A stretch of DNA of 64,000 nt from Prochlorococcus sp. AG-418-C09 (GTDB lineage: Bacteria > Cyanobacteriota > Cyanobacteriia > PCC-6307 > Cyanobiaceae), in assembly GCA_003214355.1 (NCBI GenBank), contig QCLS01000001.1, positions 1 through 64,000 of the forward strand, in the 5' to 3' direction. Below are positions 10,403 to 19,724 of this stretch, piece after piece (positions within the stretch are counted from its first letter, which is position 1; every line of letters starts with the position of its first letter). Below the pieces are notes generated by a model. That model worked only from the letters and a program-made list of their open reading frames with translations. It was not told where the DNA came from and did no database searches. Position numbers and translations under genes: made by a program.

Positions 10403-10929
10403 ATTCTCCTAAGTAGCCAAAGAGAAAAACAAAGGCCTACAAAATGTGCAGCAATTACTTGGGTATTACTTAAAACAGACAATATTTCAAGACCAGTTAT
10501 TGGAACATTTGACGTTTCTGTAAAGAGTTGTCCAGAAGTCTGGGATGATGCTTGTATGAATAATGCTCCCATCAGTGCCTGATAACCAATTAATGCAAAA
10601 AGAATTCCTAGCAAATCAATTATCACTCCTCTTTTGATTAATTTACCTGTTTGACCTCTTGAAGGGCGTGCATTACTCCCTATTGCCCTACCAGTTTTAA
10701 TTATTAACCATCCTTGCCATAGACTAAAAAATAGTAGAATCAAAGAAAGTGTTGTAAGAGACAACCCCGGCGTCAAGCTAAGCTGCCCTGCGCTATCATC
10801 ACTAACAACATTTGAAAAAAGCAAAACAGCTGTTACTACAACACTAAGAATGGATTGAATCCAAAAACGTATCCAGCCGATCCGTCGCATTCCAAATGAA
10901 AGCAACTGAAAATCTATTTTGTCAGCCAT
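10390..10929 (-). CDS. DUF3611 family membrane protein
   Basis: Integral membrane protein of 179 residues with about four hydrophobic segments (about 23-40, 56-76, 105-125 and 155-175) and short basic loops. It resembles DUF3611, a family of cyanobacteria and chloroplasts with no assigned function. It begins with the soluble [19 protein letters not shown]. The ATG start is only 29 bases from the first possible start of ribF on the other strand, or 62 from its preferred GTG. Confidence 0.72.
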   Translation of the reverse strand: MADKIDFQLLSFGMRRIGWIRFWIQSILSVVVTAVLLFSNVVSDDSAGQLSLTPGLSLTTLSLILLFFSLWQGWLIIKTGRAIGSNARPSRGQTGKLIKRGVIIDLLGILFALIGYQALMGALFIQASSQTSGQLFTETSNVPITGLEILSVLSNTQVIAAHFVGLCFSLWLLRRIYKG

Positions 10930-10991
10930 TCATTTGATTTAAAATTCTCTATTCAAATTTGCCATCAAAATCACAAAATTGCACGTTTATT

Positions 10992-11912
10992 GTGATCTCT
11001 TTAATATCACCATCTGAAGTTAAAAACCCTACTTCACTAGCTATTGGAAGTTTTGATGGCCTACATGAAGGACATCGAAGATTAATAAATACTGTTGTTA
11101 AGGACAATGAATACACTCCAACGATTGCCAGTTTCTGGCCTCACCCAAGAGAAATACTTTATCAAGAAACAAGACTGAGACTAGATCTTCCAGAAGAAAA
11201 GCTGCCTTTGCTTGAGAATCTTGGAATTAAACAATTAGTTTTAATCCCCTTTAATAAGTCCTTTTCTAAGTTAAGTCCCAATGAATTTGTTACAAATATT
11301 CTATTAAATGAATTGCAAGCGAGGAGTATTTCTGTTGGAGCAAACTTTAAATTCGGATACAAAAGGAGTGGTAATGTTGACACACTAAAACATTTGATAA
11401 AAAATACTCAAACCAAATTGAATGTAATTCCAGTACTAAATGATATTGATGGAAGATTAAGTAGCAGCAGAGTTAGAAATTTGCTTAAGAATTGTCAATT
11501 AGATATGGCAAATAAATTGTTAAAAAGACCTTACTCCTTTTCTGGGACAGTTGTAAAAGGCAAAGGGCTTGGGACAAAATTGAAATGGCCCACAGCTAAT
11601 CTAGAAATTGATGGTAGAAAGTTCTTACCTGGTGAAGGCGTGTATGTAGCATGGACAAGAATTGATAAACTCAATCATAGATATCCTTCTGTAATGAATT
11701 TAGGGCCTCAACCTACGATCGACCCATTATCACCATCAGCAGTAGAAGTTCATCTACTCAATGAAAAAATCAACCTTTATGATTTAAAGTTAATTGTGGA
11801 ACCAATTAAGAAAATCAGATCTCAAATTAAGTTTTCTGATACTAATTCTCTCACAAAACAAATTTTGGAAGATGTGAAGAAAGCTAAGCAAATCATTGAA
11901 GATTTAAAATGA
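10992..11912 (+). CDS. ribF: Riboflavin kinase / FAD synthetase
   Basis: Converts riboflavin to FMN and then FAD. The N-terminal FAD synthetase domain starts with AIGSFDGLHEGHRRL (nucleotidyltransferase HxGH-type motif) and includes FSKLSPNEFV and the SSSRVRNLL loop. The C-terminal riboflavin kinase domain has GKGLGTKLKWPTANLE. I prefer the GTG at 10992 (VISLISPSE) since it starts at the family's usual N-terminus; an ATG at 10959 would add 11 residues. The product has about 306 residues. Next downstream on the same strand is thiE. Confidence 0.94.
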   Translation: MISLISPSEVKNPTSLAIGSFDGLHEGHRRLINTVVKDNEYTPTIASFWPHPREILYQETRLRLDLPEEKLPLLENLGIKQLVLIPFNKSFSKLSPNEFVTNILLNELQARSISVGANFKFGYKRSGNVDTLKHLIKNTQTKLNVIPVLNDIDGRLSSSRVRNLLKNCQLDMANKLLKRPYSFSGTVVKGKGLGTKLKWPTANLEIDGRKFLPGEGVYVAWTRIDKLNHRYPSVMNLGPQPTIDPLSPSAVEVHLLNEKINLYDLKLIVEPIKKIRSQIKFSDTNSLTKQILEDVKKAKQIIEDLK

Positions 11913-11928
11913 ATTTAAATCATTACAA

Positions 11929-12969
11929 ATGAAACATTCAGAAGATCCAAGAGTGGCTCAAATAATCGATGCAAATCTCGATAGAGCAAGAGAGGGCTTG
12001 AGAGTTTTAGAGGATTGGGCTAGATTCGGATTAGGTAGAGAAGATGTTGTAAAAGAGATTAAAAATTATAGACAAATTCTCGGTAGAAATCACTTGAAAG
12101 ATTACAAAGAGGCCAGAAACTATCATCCTGATATTGGCATGGGTTTGTCTCATCCTGAGCAACTTAAAAGAGACAAAATAGAGGATATTATAAGTTCTAA
12201 TTCTGCGAGAGTACAAGAAGCACTAAGAGTAATAGAAGAGTTTGCAAGGAACAGACATTCTGAGCTTGCATTATCGGCATCAAAAATAAGATATGAAACC
12301 TATCAATTAGAGATACTCCTCCTTAAATCAAGTATGAGAGAAGTTAACAAGCAGAAATTAATAGATAATAATTTATATTTCATAACTTCAAATACTAGTA
12401 ATTTAATTAAACAAGTTCAAAATATGTTGGATTGCGGGGTAAAGATTATTCAATATAGATTCAAGGATAGTAATGATTTAGAAAACATAAATAATGCGAT
12501 TAATTTAAAAGAATTATGCAAGAAATACGAAGCTTTATTTATAGTCAATGATAGATTAGATATCGCTCTAGCAAGTGATGCTGATGGGTTACACCTAGGA
12601 CAAGAAGATTTGGAGATAGAACATGCAAGAAGAATATTAGGTCCCTCCAAAATCATTGGTCTTTCGGCACACAGTGAAGTTGAGATAACTAAAGCTTTAA
12701 AGCATGAAATCGACTACCTTGGAATAGGTCCAATCTTTAAAAGCACTACAAAAACAGGCAATCCGCCTCTTGGAATAGAGAAAATAAAATTCATAACAAA
12801 AGAAATTACCATACCCTGGTTTGCGATTGGAGGAGTGAACAGTCAAAACATCACTGCATTGAAAAGAAATAATATTAATAAAGTAGCTGTGATTTCAGAT
12901 CTTAATTCTTCGGATAAATCAAAAGAAAAAGCTATTATGATAATTAAAACATTATCAAATGAAAATTAA
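11929..12969 (+). CDS. thiE: Thiamine-phosphate synthase, cyanobacterial two-domain form
   Basis: Joins the pyrimidine and thiazole moieties of thiamine. At 346 residues it is longer than the usual ~210-residue ThiE because cyanobacterial forms carry an extra N-terminal helical domain (about 1-135, with NLDRAREGLRVLEDWARFG and an echo SNSARVQEALRVIEEFAR). The two similar phrases suggest an internal duplication. The C-terminal TIM-barrel has IQYRFKD, VNDRLDIALASDADGLHLG and IGPIFKSTTK. The stop overlaps the thiS start by 11 bases, so the two are probably coupled. Confidence 0.94.
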   Translation: MKHSEDPRVAQIIDANLDRAREGLRVLEDWARFGLGREDVVKEIKNYRQILGRNHLKDYKEARNYHPDIGMGLSHPEQLKRDKIEDIISSNSARVQEALRVIEEFARNRHSELALSASKIRYETYQLEILLLKSSMREVNKQKLIDNNLYFITSNTSNLIKQVQNMLDCGVKIIQYRFKDSNDLENINNAINLKELCKKYEALFIVNDRLDIALASDADGLHLGQEDLEIEHARRILGPSKIIGLSAHSEVEITKALKHEIDYLGIGPIFKSTTKTGNPPLGIEKIKFITKEITIPWFAIGGVNSQNITALKRNNINKVAVISDLNSSDKSKEKAIMIIKTLSNEN

Positions 12970-13168
12970 AGTAAATGGAGAAGAAAAGCTCTTAGATATT
13001 TCCATAAAAAAGATTCGTTTATCTTATGCTCTTGATTTATTAGGATATAAGCCAAATACTATCGTTGTCGAATTAAACAATACTATAATCAATTTCGAAT
13101 ACTGGGATGATAAAAATGTTGAGGATGGAGACAAAATAGAGATTGTATCCATAGTAGGGGGAGGCTAA
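12959..13168 (+). CDS. thiS: Sulfur carrier protein ThiS
   Basis: Ubiquitin-like sulfur carrier for thiazole synthesis, 69 residues. It starts MKIKVNGEE and ends with the C-terminal diglycine (VSIVGGG), where ThiF forms the thiocarboxylate. It overlaps thiE by 11 bases in a different frame. thiG and thiF are not in the window. Confidence 0.93.
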   Translation: MKIKVNGEEKLLDISIKKIRLSYALDLLGYKPNTIVVELNNTIINFEYWDDKNVEDGDKIEIVSIVGGG

Positions 13169-13316
13169 AACTTCTTTGTCAATATTTACTCGATCACTTT
13201 CAAGCTGGATTGAACTTAATTATTAAATATCTTCATATTTTTTTAACTTTATCATCGATACAATTACCCAATTTTATTAAATTTCATTTTATATTCTTAT
13301 TACCAAATTAAAAGTA

Positions 13317-13487
13317 ATGACAAAGGATCTAAGGCAAGAAGGGCCAAGCACAATGAAATGGGAACAAAATGGTGAACTTGCCCATAAAGATTTGGCAGAT
13401 CTTATTGATAGATTAAAAAATGTAGAAAATGAAGGGAACTCGTCTGAATTATCAAGGTTAAGTACAAAATCTAACAATTTAGATTAA
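13317..13487 (+). CDS. Small hypothetical protein, 56 aa
   Basis: A 56-codon ATG frame in the gap after thiS. The peptide is hydrophilic: it starts MTKDLRQEGP, has MKWEQNGELAHKDLADLIDRL in the middle and ends rich in Ser and Asn. Codon use looks like the neighbours and the middle is a plausible amphipathic helix, so it may be one of the short conserved Prochlorococcus proteins. I recognise no family. Chance is not excluded. Confidence 0.5.
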   Translation: MTKDLRQEGPSTMKWEQNGELAHKDLADLIDRLKNVENEGNSSELSRLSTKSNNLD

Positions 13488-13553
13488 TTTTGTAACTTCC
13501 ATCTTGCACATAACTGATCCCTATATCAAATTAAATTTACAGACATATTTAAT

Positions 13554-13691
13554 ATGCAAAAAAGGTATCCTGAGTGGGTCAACACTGAAGTAATTTTAAA
13601 AGCAATAAAAATGCGTGATCAAGGAATGTTGTCAAAACAATTAAATCTCTGGATAGAAAATTTACTAGAAATTCCAAGCAAAGGTAACTAA
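13554..13691 (+). CDS. Small hypothetical protein, 45 aa
   Basis: A 45-codon ATG frame following the 56-residue ORF on the same strand. The peptide starts MQKRYPEWVNTEVILKAIKM and ends LNLWIENLLEIPSKGN. It is tryptophan-containing and helical, with no known motif. Its stop is 4 bases from the end of the convergent larB gene. The two adjacent short frames may be a transcript of small proteins; support is composition only. Confidence 0.45.
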   Translation: MQKRYPEWVNTEVILKAIKMRDQGMLSKQLNLWIENLLEIPSKGN

Positions 13692-13695
13692 TTTC

Positions 13696-14349
13696 TCAAC
13701 TACAATTAATAATTCTCAATGCAGCCATAGCGGCCCCATAACCATTATCTATATTCATAACAGTAATTCCAGGGGAGCAGCTAGACAACATACTATTTAA
13801 TGCCGCAACCCCTCCCTTGCTTATCCCATAACCAACCGAGACAGGTACTGCAATAATTGGCTGTGGCAGCAATCCTCCAACAACTGTTGCCAAAGCACCT
13901 TCCATTCCAGCACAAACTATAAGCACATCAAACTCATTAATTTCATCTAGTTTACTAAAAAGTCTATGAATGCCAGCAACTCCAATATCAATGAATGTTT
14001 GACTGTTTATACCATAAAGATCTAGAGCAATCTTTACCTCCAAAGCAACACTTAAATCACTTGAACCGCCAGCAAGTATCCCAACTTTTTTATTAGAAGA
14101 AATTATTTCTTTTTTTTCTCCAATCACTAGACAATTAGCTTCTTTGAAGTAATTAGCATCTTCATATTGAGATAATAAAGATTTTGCCTTTTCTTCATCT
14201 AGGCGTGTAATAAAAACTAGTTCATTTTTATCTAGAACTTCTTTTGCTAATTTTCTTAATTGTTCTATGGTTTTATTTTCACCCCAAATTGCTTCAAATA
14301 ATCCAATTCGTTTTCTTCTTCCGAAATCAAATTTAATGTCACTATACAT
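13696..14349 (-). CDS. larB: LarB/CpmA-like protein (AIR carboxylase-like fold)
   Basis: A 217-residue protein related to PurE. The last two thirds carry the PurE-like core (VGILAGGSSDLSVA, then CAGMEGALATVVGGL and GYGAAMAALRI). In other bacteria LarB carboxylates the precursor of the lactate racemase nickel-pincer cofactor; the Synechococcus homologue CpmA affects circadian phase. No larC or larE is near, so its role here is open. The start overlaps the upstream TIGR03792-like gene by 8 bases. Confidence 0.82.
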   Translation of the reverse strand: MYSDIKFDFGRRKRIGLFEAIWGENKTIEQLRKLAKEVLDKNELVFITRLDEEKAKSLLSQYEDANYFKEANCLVIGEKKEIISSNKKVGILAGGSSDLSVALEVKIALDLYGINSQTFIDIGVAGIHRLFSKLDEINEFDVLIVCAGMEGALATVVGGLLPQPIIAVPVSVGYGISKGGVAALNSMLSSCSPGITVMNIDNGYGAAMAALRIINCS

Positions 14350-14785
14350 TCTCTATAAATAATTCACCTTCATATATTAATTCAAAAGGGTTTTTTGTTA
14401 ACTTCAAGGATTCTTTTACATTCTCTTCGAATATGGTTTGAACTTTCTTGACGTCTTCAGTAGATATACTTTTCCATAATTTCTTATCCTCCCAAGTAAC
14501 TAAAACCAGAGCTTCTTCTTTATTTTCATCATAGAAGATTTGTCTACCTTTATAACCTTTTTTTTGTTCTAGCCAAGGTTTCCATATTTCTGCCTCGGCT
14601 TTAAGCCAGGTATTCTTATATTCAAGAGGGACATTCAGTCTTAACTCTTCAACCACCGTGGTGTTATTAGAGTTATTCATTGATAGGGCATAAGATGAAT
14701 ATTTACTTGGTAGTAATGTGAAAGATATTAAAACAAATAAAAATATTAAACATCTTAAAAAACCATTAAAGATAGCAAATGTCAT
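14342..14785 (-). CDS. TIGR03792-like lumenal protein
   Basis: Protein of about 147 residues with an N-terminal hydrophobic signal ([17 protein letters not shown], then a likely cleavage near SSYALS). The rest is a small beta-alpha domain with [16 protein letters not shown] and [14 protein letters not shown]. It resembles TIGR03792, a cyanobacterial family of unknown function that looks like a dimeric alpha-beta-barrel monooxygenase fold. I choose the ATG at 14785, which overlaps the trmD-ispF stop by 4 bases (ATGA), over an ATG 11 codons upstream. Such overlap suggests coupled translation. Confidence 0.68.
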   Translation of the reverse strand: MTFAIFNGFLRCLIFLFVLISFTLLPSKYSSYALSMNNSNNTTVVEELRLNVPLEYKNTWLKAEAEIWKPWLEQKKGYKGRQIFYDENKEEALVLVTWEDKKLWKSISTEDVKKVQTIFEENVKESLKLTKNPFELIYEGELFIENV

Positions 14786-15270
14786 GTTTTCTTTTCTAAA
14801 AGGACAACAGAATGGCAACTGATCCCCTCTTCTCGACCCTCAGCCCCTAATCTCTCATTTGTAGTAGCTTTTATACCAATCAGTTGCGGATCCTTTTTTA
14901 TTTTCTGTGAAATATTTAATTTCATTTGATTGATATAAGGACTAAATTTTGGTCTTTCTGCAACTATGACACTATCAACATTATTTATCTCCCAACCTTG
15001 ATCACTTATTAGATCGACTACTTTTGATAACAATTCAAGGCTATCTGCATTCTTCCATTTCTCATCTGATGGGGGAAAATATTTTCCTATATCCCCAAGA
15101 GAAAGAGCACCCAACAAAGCATCCATTATTGAATGACTCAACACATCTGCATCACTATGCCCATCGAGGCCTAAGTTTTCTGGGTGTTTTAATTTAATTC
15201 CCCCAATAATTAAATCTCTACCCTCAACAAGTCTATGTATGTCATATCCATTTCCAATCCGAAATCTCAT
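14782..15270 (-). other. ispF: IspF domain, possible independent ispF cistron
   Basis: Same frame as the trmD entry but marked separately, because homologues in the group have ispF as its own gene. An ATG at 15270 would give 162 residues, the usual length of IspF, starting [13 protein letters not shown]. The bases before it are purine-rich (AGAGAAAGA about 20 bases upstream) but show no convincing ribosome binding site. Confidence 0.5.
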
Positions 15271-16005
15271 ATAAGCATTTGAATCTTTCTCTATTCTCTT
15301 ACTTTCTGGTAACTTTTTGAAGTCTTGTTTACTTATCAGATCATTTCTTCTTTCAATTGTTCTCTTTAGTCTTTGTTCTTCTCTCCATTTCTTTATTTCT
15401 TTATGGTTGCCGCTAAGTAAAACCTCTGGCACCTTCATACCTCTGTATATTCTAGGTCTTGTATACTGGGGATATTCTAATAGATTTTCGTTATAACTTT
15501 CATCTAGTAAAGATTCAGGATCTCCTAATGTACCAGGCAATAGTCTAGTTAAACCATTCACAATGGATATTGCAGGTATTTCTCCACCGGTCAAAATATA
15601 ATCTCCTACGGAAACTTCCTCATCTGCTATTTCTGTTATCCTCTCATCAAAACCTTCATATTGTCCGCAAATTATTATCACCTGGTTGTAATTAGTCCAT
15701 CTTACAAAATCATTTTGCTTTAAAGCTTTGCCTTGAGGAGTCATTAGTAGAGTTAATGATTTATCTGATTTCTTTATTGCATCGAATGCATCATAAATAG
15801 GTTCTGGCTTTAATAGCATTCCAGCACCTCCACCATAAGTAACATCATCTACTTGGTTATATGAACCAATTCCATAAGATCTCAAATCATGAATATTAAT
15901 TGAAATCAATTCATTCTGTATTGCTTTTGAAATAACACCCATATTATCAAGTGCATCAAAAGTCTTGGGAAATAAACTAATGATTTCGAAACTCAGACTA
16001 CTCAT
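14782..16005 (-). CDS. trmD-ispF: TrmD-IspF in-frame fusion: tRNA (m1G37) methyltransferase and MECDP synthase
   Basis: One uninterrupted 407-codon frame covers two normally separate enzymes. Residues 1 to about 225 are TrmD, which methylates G37 of tRNA: it has [21 protein letters not shown] and [10 protein letters not shown] of the trefoil knot. Residues 246-407 are a complete IspF, the non-mevalonate isoprenoid enzyme: [12 protein letters not shown] with metal-binding Asp and His, [10 protein letters not shown] and [16 protein letters not shown] 20-residue linker without stop joins them. IspF has its own ATG at 15270, so separate translation remains possible. Neighbours era and the TIGR03792-like gene abut both ends. 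Confidence 0.9.
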   Translation of the reverse strand: MSSLSFEIISLFPKTFDALDNMGVISKAIQNELISINIHDLRSYGIGSYNQVDDVTYGGGAGMLLKPEPIYDAFDAIKKSDKSLTLLMTPQGKALKQNDFVRWTNYNQVIIICGQYEGFDERITEIADEEVSVGDYILTGGEIPAISIVNGLTRLLPGTLGDPESLLDESYNENLLEYPQYTRPRIYRGMKVPEVLLSGNHKEIKKWREEQRLKRTIERRNDLISKQDFKKLPESKRIEKDSNAYMRFRIGNGYDIHRLVEGRDLIIGGIKLKHPENLGLDGHSDADVLSHSIMDALLGALSLGDIGKYFPPSDEKWKNADSLELLSKVVDLISDQGWEINNVDSVIVAERPKFSPYINQMKLNISQKIKKDPQLIGIKATTNERLGAEGREEGISCHSVVLLEKKT

Positions 16006-16920
16006 TCATGAATCCTCTTGATAACCAAACTCAATTAGTTTTGACTCTTTCTTTCTCCAATTTGGTACTACTTTCACAAACAACTCAAGATAAATAGGTC
16101 CATCGATTAATTTCATCATATTCTGCCTTGCTGAAGCCCCGATTTCTTTTAGCATCATTCCTCCTTTACCTATAAGAATTCCTTTTTGACTTTTTCTCTC
16201 AACAACAATCGTAGCTAATATTGCTGTGAGTTCACCTTTCCCTTGTCTTTTTAATTTATCCAGCTTTTCTATATTCACGGCAACACTATGTGGTATTTCC
16301 TCTTTAGTTCTATTTAAGACTTGTTCCCTTATTAACTCGGACAAAAGAATATTAAATGGTTGATCACTTATTGTATCCTCTGGATAAAGCATTGGTCCTA
16401 AAGGGAGAAATTCCTCAATTATCTTTATTAACTCTTCACATCCCTCACCGGTAAATGAGCTCAAAGGTTGAAAAAGAATTGATTGGTTTTTCAGTAATTG
16501 ATTGTATTGTTTGATACGTATCATCTTTTCATTCTCTTTTAAAAGATCCCATTTATTCAAAACAACAATAAATCTACTTTTACTTTTGACTAAAAAATCT
16601 CTAATATAGGAATCACCTCTTCCAGGCTCTTCATTAGAATCAAAGATTAACAATGTAAGATCCACGCCACTTATTGATGATTTAGCATTATTAACTAATT
16701 TCTGACCAAGCAGATGATGTGGTTTGTGAATACCTGGAGTATCTATAAAAATTATTTGACTGGTCTTAGTGGTTAATATACCTTTTAATTTATTTCTTGT
16801 TGTTTGAGCCTTTGATGAAGTTATTGCAATTTTTTCTCCTATTAATTTATTTACCAATGTTGACTTACCTACATTTGGCCTTCCAAGCAGAGTTACGAAG
16901 CCAGATTTATAATTACTCAA
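16006..16920 (-). CDS. era: GTPase Era
   Basis: Ras-like GTPase needed for 16S rRNA maturation and 30S assembly, 304 residues. G1 is GRPNVGKSTLVNK (about 13-25), G3 is DTPGIH and G4 is NKWDLL. The C-terminal KH domain (about 205-295) includes ILIGKGGMMLKEIG. The start is TTG at 16920. Its stop directly touches the trmD start with no gap, forming a run with trmD-ispF, the TIGR03792-like gene and larB. Confidence 0.96.
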   Translation of the reverse strand: MSNYKSGFVTLLGRPNVGKSTLVNKLIGEKIAITSSKAQTTRNKLKGILTTKTSQIIFIDTPGIHKPHHLLGQKLVNNAKSSISGVDLTLLIFDSNEEPGRGDSYIRDFLVKSKSRFIVVLNKWDLLKENEKMIRIKQYNQLLKNQSILFQPLSSFTGEGCEELIKIIEEFLPLGPMLYPEDTISDQPFNILLSELIREQVLNRTKEEIPHSVAVNIEKLDKLKRQGKGELTAILATIVVERKSQKGILIGKGGMMLKEIGASARQNMMKLIDGPIYLELFVKVVPNWRKKESKLIEFGYQEDS

Positions 16921-16957
16921 AATACTTTAAATGTTCTTAATAAAATTCTGATCTAAA

Positions 16958-17500
16958 ATGTCAAAAAAAACCATAGAATCAAAAAATCCATCTTTTATTC
17001 AAGCAATAAATATATCTAATAATTGGTGCAAGGATTGGGCAGAAGAACTAATAAGTGATGAGGTACTAGCAGATCGGCTTTCTGAGCTTATCTCTTCAAG
17101 AAATGGGTTAAGAGGTTTTTTTGCTTACACACTATCTGATATTGAATGTACTTTGTTGGATAAATTACCAACATCACTTTTATATATGTTTATAGAAAAA
17201 GGGTTACCTGTTGTAGAGATAACCTTTAAAAATCTAATAATGAGTTCCGCACAAATTATTAATCATAATAGAGACAAAAATCATGATTATAAAGAAAAGT
17301 CAGAGATAATATCTGAAAGATGTACCTTGTTGTTGCAGAGTTTAGATACAAAACTAGTTACTAAAGAAGCAAAACGAATTATCAAAAATCTTGATCAGAT
17401 GGGGAATAGTTTTGATAGTTCTATTAAGTATGATCAAGAACAAAAGAATTTTATTCGTCAAAAAATAAATAATCTTGCAATAAAAAAGGGCCATATTTAA
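16958..17500 (+). CDS. Conserved hypothetical protein, 180 aa
   Basis: Soluble protein with mainly helical character and no motif I recognise. The N-terminal part has NWCKDWAEELISDEVLADRL and the central part SLLYMFIEKGLPVVEITFKN. It is divergent from era, with 37 bases between starts, and convergent with the Bax-inhibitor gene. Picocyanobacterial genomes often hold such a gene next to era, but I assign no function. The ATG start and codon use look normal. Confidence 0.72.
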   Translation: MSKKTIESKNPSFIQAINISNNWCKDWAEELISDEVLADRLSELISSRNGLRGFFAYTLSDIECTLLDKLPTSLLYMFIEKGLPVVEITFKNLIMSSAQIINHNRDKNHDYKEKSEIISERCTLLLQSLDTKLVTKEAKRIIKNLDQMGNSFDSSIKYDQEQKNFIRQKINNLAIKKGHI

Positions 17501-17533
17501 TTGACCCTTATAAAATATAAGTAAATTATTATA

Positions 17534-18262
17534 TTAATCTCTTCGTCCACCACCATTCAATGCGATCATCAGTCTAAGGATGAAAACAAAGAGATTGATA
17601 TAAGTCAGATACATTCCCAAAGCTCCTGCTAGATATTGTTCATCGTTATATCTTCTAGGCATTGTGTAAAAGTCAACAAAAGACATTGCTATAAATAAAA
17701 CTGTTCCAAAACCAGCTATTAGCAGTTCAAAGCCAGTTCCTCCAAATCCTGGAAGAAATAAACTTCCAAGAAGTTGAACAACCATTGCTATGATTAGCCC
17801 TATCAAACCGAGTCCAACAACGCCACTTAGGGCCTGTCCTACACTGTCGCTCATTCTCTGGCCTGTATAAGATGCGATAACAAATGTTAATCCAGTTGCA
17901 AGAGCAGCAGTTGCTATAGAACCTGGACCAATGGTTTGTATTGCATAAGTAACTAATCCACTTAAGGTAAATCCTGTTAGCAAACTGTAAGTTGCAAGTA
18001 AAGGAAGTGCTTTTGAATTATTTGCATTATTTGCAGCACTTGATGCAACAAAAAATAAAACTAATTGAGCTATTATCGAAACAAAAAATAGTGGCGTAAA
18101 AATAGGACTCCGAATCAACGTGATTCCTCCTAACACTCCAACGGAAGTTAGGATCATACCTCCACCGACATAAGGCAAGGCTTTATTTACAACATTAGGT
18201 CCAACTATTGAGCTGTTACCAGCTTCTCTAATAGCTTGCCGAAAATTACTACTTGCAGGCAT
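17534..18262 (-). CDS. Bax inhibitor-1/YccA family membrane protein
   Basis: Seven hydrophobic segments within 242 residues and a family-like end (SFVDFYTMPRRYNDEQYL, then LTYINLFVFILRLM) identify the BI-1/YccA family. Bacterial members are proposed calcium leak channels or FtsH modulators. ftsH is in the same window but not adjacent. The ATG start lies 73 bases after phoH ends on the same strand. Confidence 0.88.
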   Translation of the reverse strand: MPASSNFRQAIREAGNSSIVGPNVVNKALPYVGGGMILTSVGVLGGITLIRSPIFTPLFFVSIIAQLVLFFVASSAANNANNSKALPLLATYSLLTGFTLSGLVTYAIQTIGPGSIATAALATGLTFVIASYTGQRMSDSVGQALSGVVGLGLIGLIIAMVVQLLGSLFLPGFGGTGFELLIAGFGTVLFIAMSFVDFYTMPRRYNDEQYLAGALGMYLTYINLFVFILRLMIALNGGGRRD

Positions 18263-18335
18263 TTTTTTTAATTAATTTAATTTATTCTAGTCTATTTTTT
18301 AGTATTTTATAGTGTGCGGATCACCCAATTCATTT

Positions 18336-19292
18336 TTATTGATAAGCCTCAATTATCTTTTGAACAAGTGGGTGTCTGACAACATCTTCCACCGTCAGAT
18401 AACAAATCTTAATCCCTTCAGTGTTATCGAAGATTTTAGATGCCTCAACAAGTCCACTATTTTCTCCATTTTTTAAATCAACCTGAGTTATATCTCCGTT
18501 AACAACCATTTTAGATCTATCCCCTAATCTTGTTAGAAACATTCTCATTTGAGAACTTGTAGTATTCTGTGCTTCATCCAATATTATTAGAGAATTATCA
18601 AGTGTTCTTCCTCGCATAAATGCAATTGGAGCTACCTCTATTATTCCTTTTTCTATGAGCGTATTTGTTCTTTCTGATCCAAAAATAGTATGAAGAGAAT
18701 CATACAAAGGACGTAAATATGGATCTACCTTTTGTTGCAAATCACCTGGAAGAAATCCTAGATTTTCTCCAGCCTCAACAGCAGGTCTTGTCAAGATTAT
18801 TTTCTCGATTTTTTTCTCGTTAAGCAATCTTGCGGCTAAAACAGTTGCTAGAAATGTCTTGCCTGTACCTGCAGGACCAATAGCAAAAGTTAAGTCATGA
18901 GTTTCGATGGCCTCTACATATGCTTTTTGTCTTATTGTTCTTGGCCTTAAATATCTGCCCTTATTGGACCTGGCAAGAACCTTATTACCAAGCTCTGCAT
19001 GAGTTGATTCCTGACCTAAATCCAATGAATTAAGAGCCGCTTTTAAGTCTACTTCAGGGACTTCTATTCCTTGTTCCCATATTGGTCTTGTCAACTCAAC
19101 AAGCGCTGAGGCCTTTTCAAGTTTTGAAACTAGCCCACTTAACTCAAGCTGTAATCCTCGAATAGTAAAGGATACATCAGTAAGAGATTCAAATTTCTTT
19201 AACGACGAATTTCCGGTACCTGATAAAGCTGTAGCAGCATCAGTACTTGGTAGATCTATTATGAAGTTACCTATTGAGGAGACTTCTTTCAT
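18336..19292 (-). CDS. phoH: PhoH-like ATPase
   Basis: Predicted ATPase of 318 residues with Walker A GPAGTGKTFLA (about 138-148) and Walker B-like LIILDEAQNT. Further family motifs are TRPAVEAGENLGFLPGDL and VVNGDITQVDL. PhoH proteins are linked to phosphate stress or RNA processing; here the gene sits with rpsP and ffh, which is usual in cyanobacteria and says nothing specific. It starts 31 bases downstream of the rpsP stop on the same strand, so co-transcription is likely. Confidence 0.92.
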   Translation of the reverse strand: MKEVSSIGNFIIDLPSTDAATALSGTGNSSLKKFESLTDVSFTIRGLQLELSGLVSKLEKASALVELTRPIWEQGIEVPEVDLKAALNSLDLGQESTHAELGNKVLARSNKGRYLRPRTIRQKAYVEAIETHDLTFAIGPAGTGKTFLATVLAARLLNEKKIEKIILTRPAVEAGENLGFLPGDLQQKVDPYLRPLYDSLHTIFGSERTNTLIEKGIIEVAPIAFMRGRTLDNSLIILDEAQNTTSSQMRMFLTRLGDRSKMVVNGDITQVDLKNGENSGLVEASKIFDNTEGIKICYLTVEDVVRHPLVQKIIEAYQ

Positions 19293-19322
19293 TTAGTTTA
19301 GAAAAAATAAAATCAAGTAAGT

Positions 19323-19667
19323 TTATTCGCTTTCAGTTTTTGAGGTATCAATTTTTTTTTCTTCTGCGACCTTTTTATCCTGCTTTTCCTTTAATTTTGC
19401 CTTACCAATAGCAATTGAAGGTCTCTCAATTTTCTCAAGTAGTCCTCCCTTCTCAAGTAAGGTTCTCACTACGTCTGTAGGCTGAGCACCTTGTGTAAGT
19501 CTTTTACGTAAAGCTTCAGTATCAAGTCTTGTCTCTTTTGTTCTAGGATTGTAGAAGCCTAATTCCTGCAAAGGTCTACCATCTCTTCTTGAGGTACTGT
19601 TACATGCAACTATCCTGAAACTTGCCTCTTTTTTCTTTCCAAAGCGCTTTAGGCGCAATTTAATCAT
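19323..19667 (-). CDS. rpsP: 30S ribosomal protein S16
   Basis: Ribosomal protein of 114 residues. The N-terminus [20 protein letters not shown] and the phrase [13 protein letters not shown] are typical. After about residue 85 the sequence has a lysine-rich tail ([13 protein letters not shown]) longer than the short form of the family, as in other cyanobacteria. It follows ffh (57-base gap) and precedes phoH. Confidence 0.97.
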   Translation of the reverse strand: MIKLRLKRFGKKKEASFRIVACNSTSRRDGRPLQELGFYNPRTKETRLDTEALRKRLTQGAQPTDVVRTLLEKGGLLEKIERPSIAIGKAKLKEKQDKKVAEEKKIDTSKTESE

Positions 19668-19724
19668 TTTTTAAAACTGAATAGATAATTCAATAATATC
19701 ATTTAATGGTTAGCTTTTGAAAAA

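Noticed and set aside
17484-17513. Terminator between the 180-residue gene and the Bax-inhibitor gene
   Set aside because: AAGGG...CCCTT can pair, but the stem is only five bases and no T-run follows.
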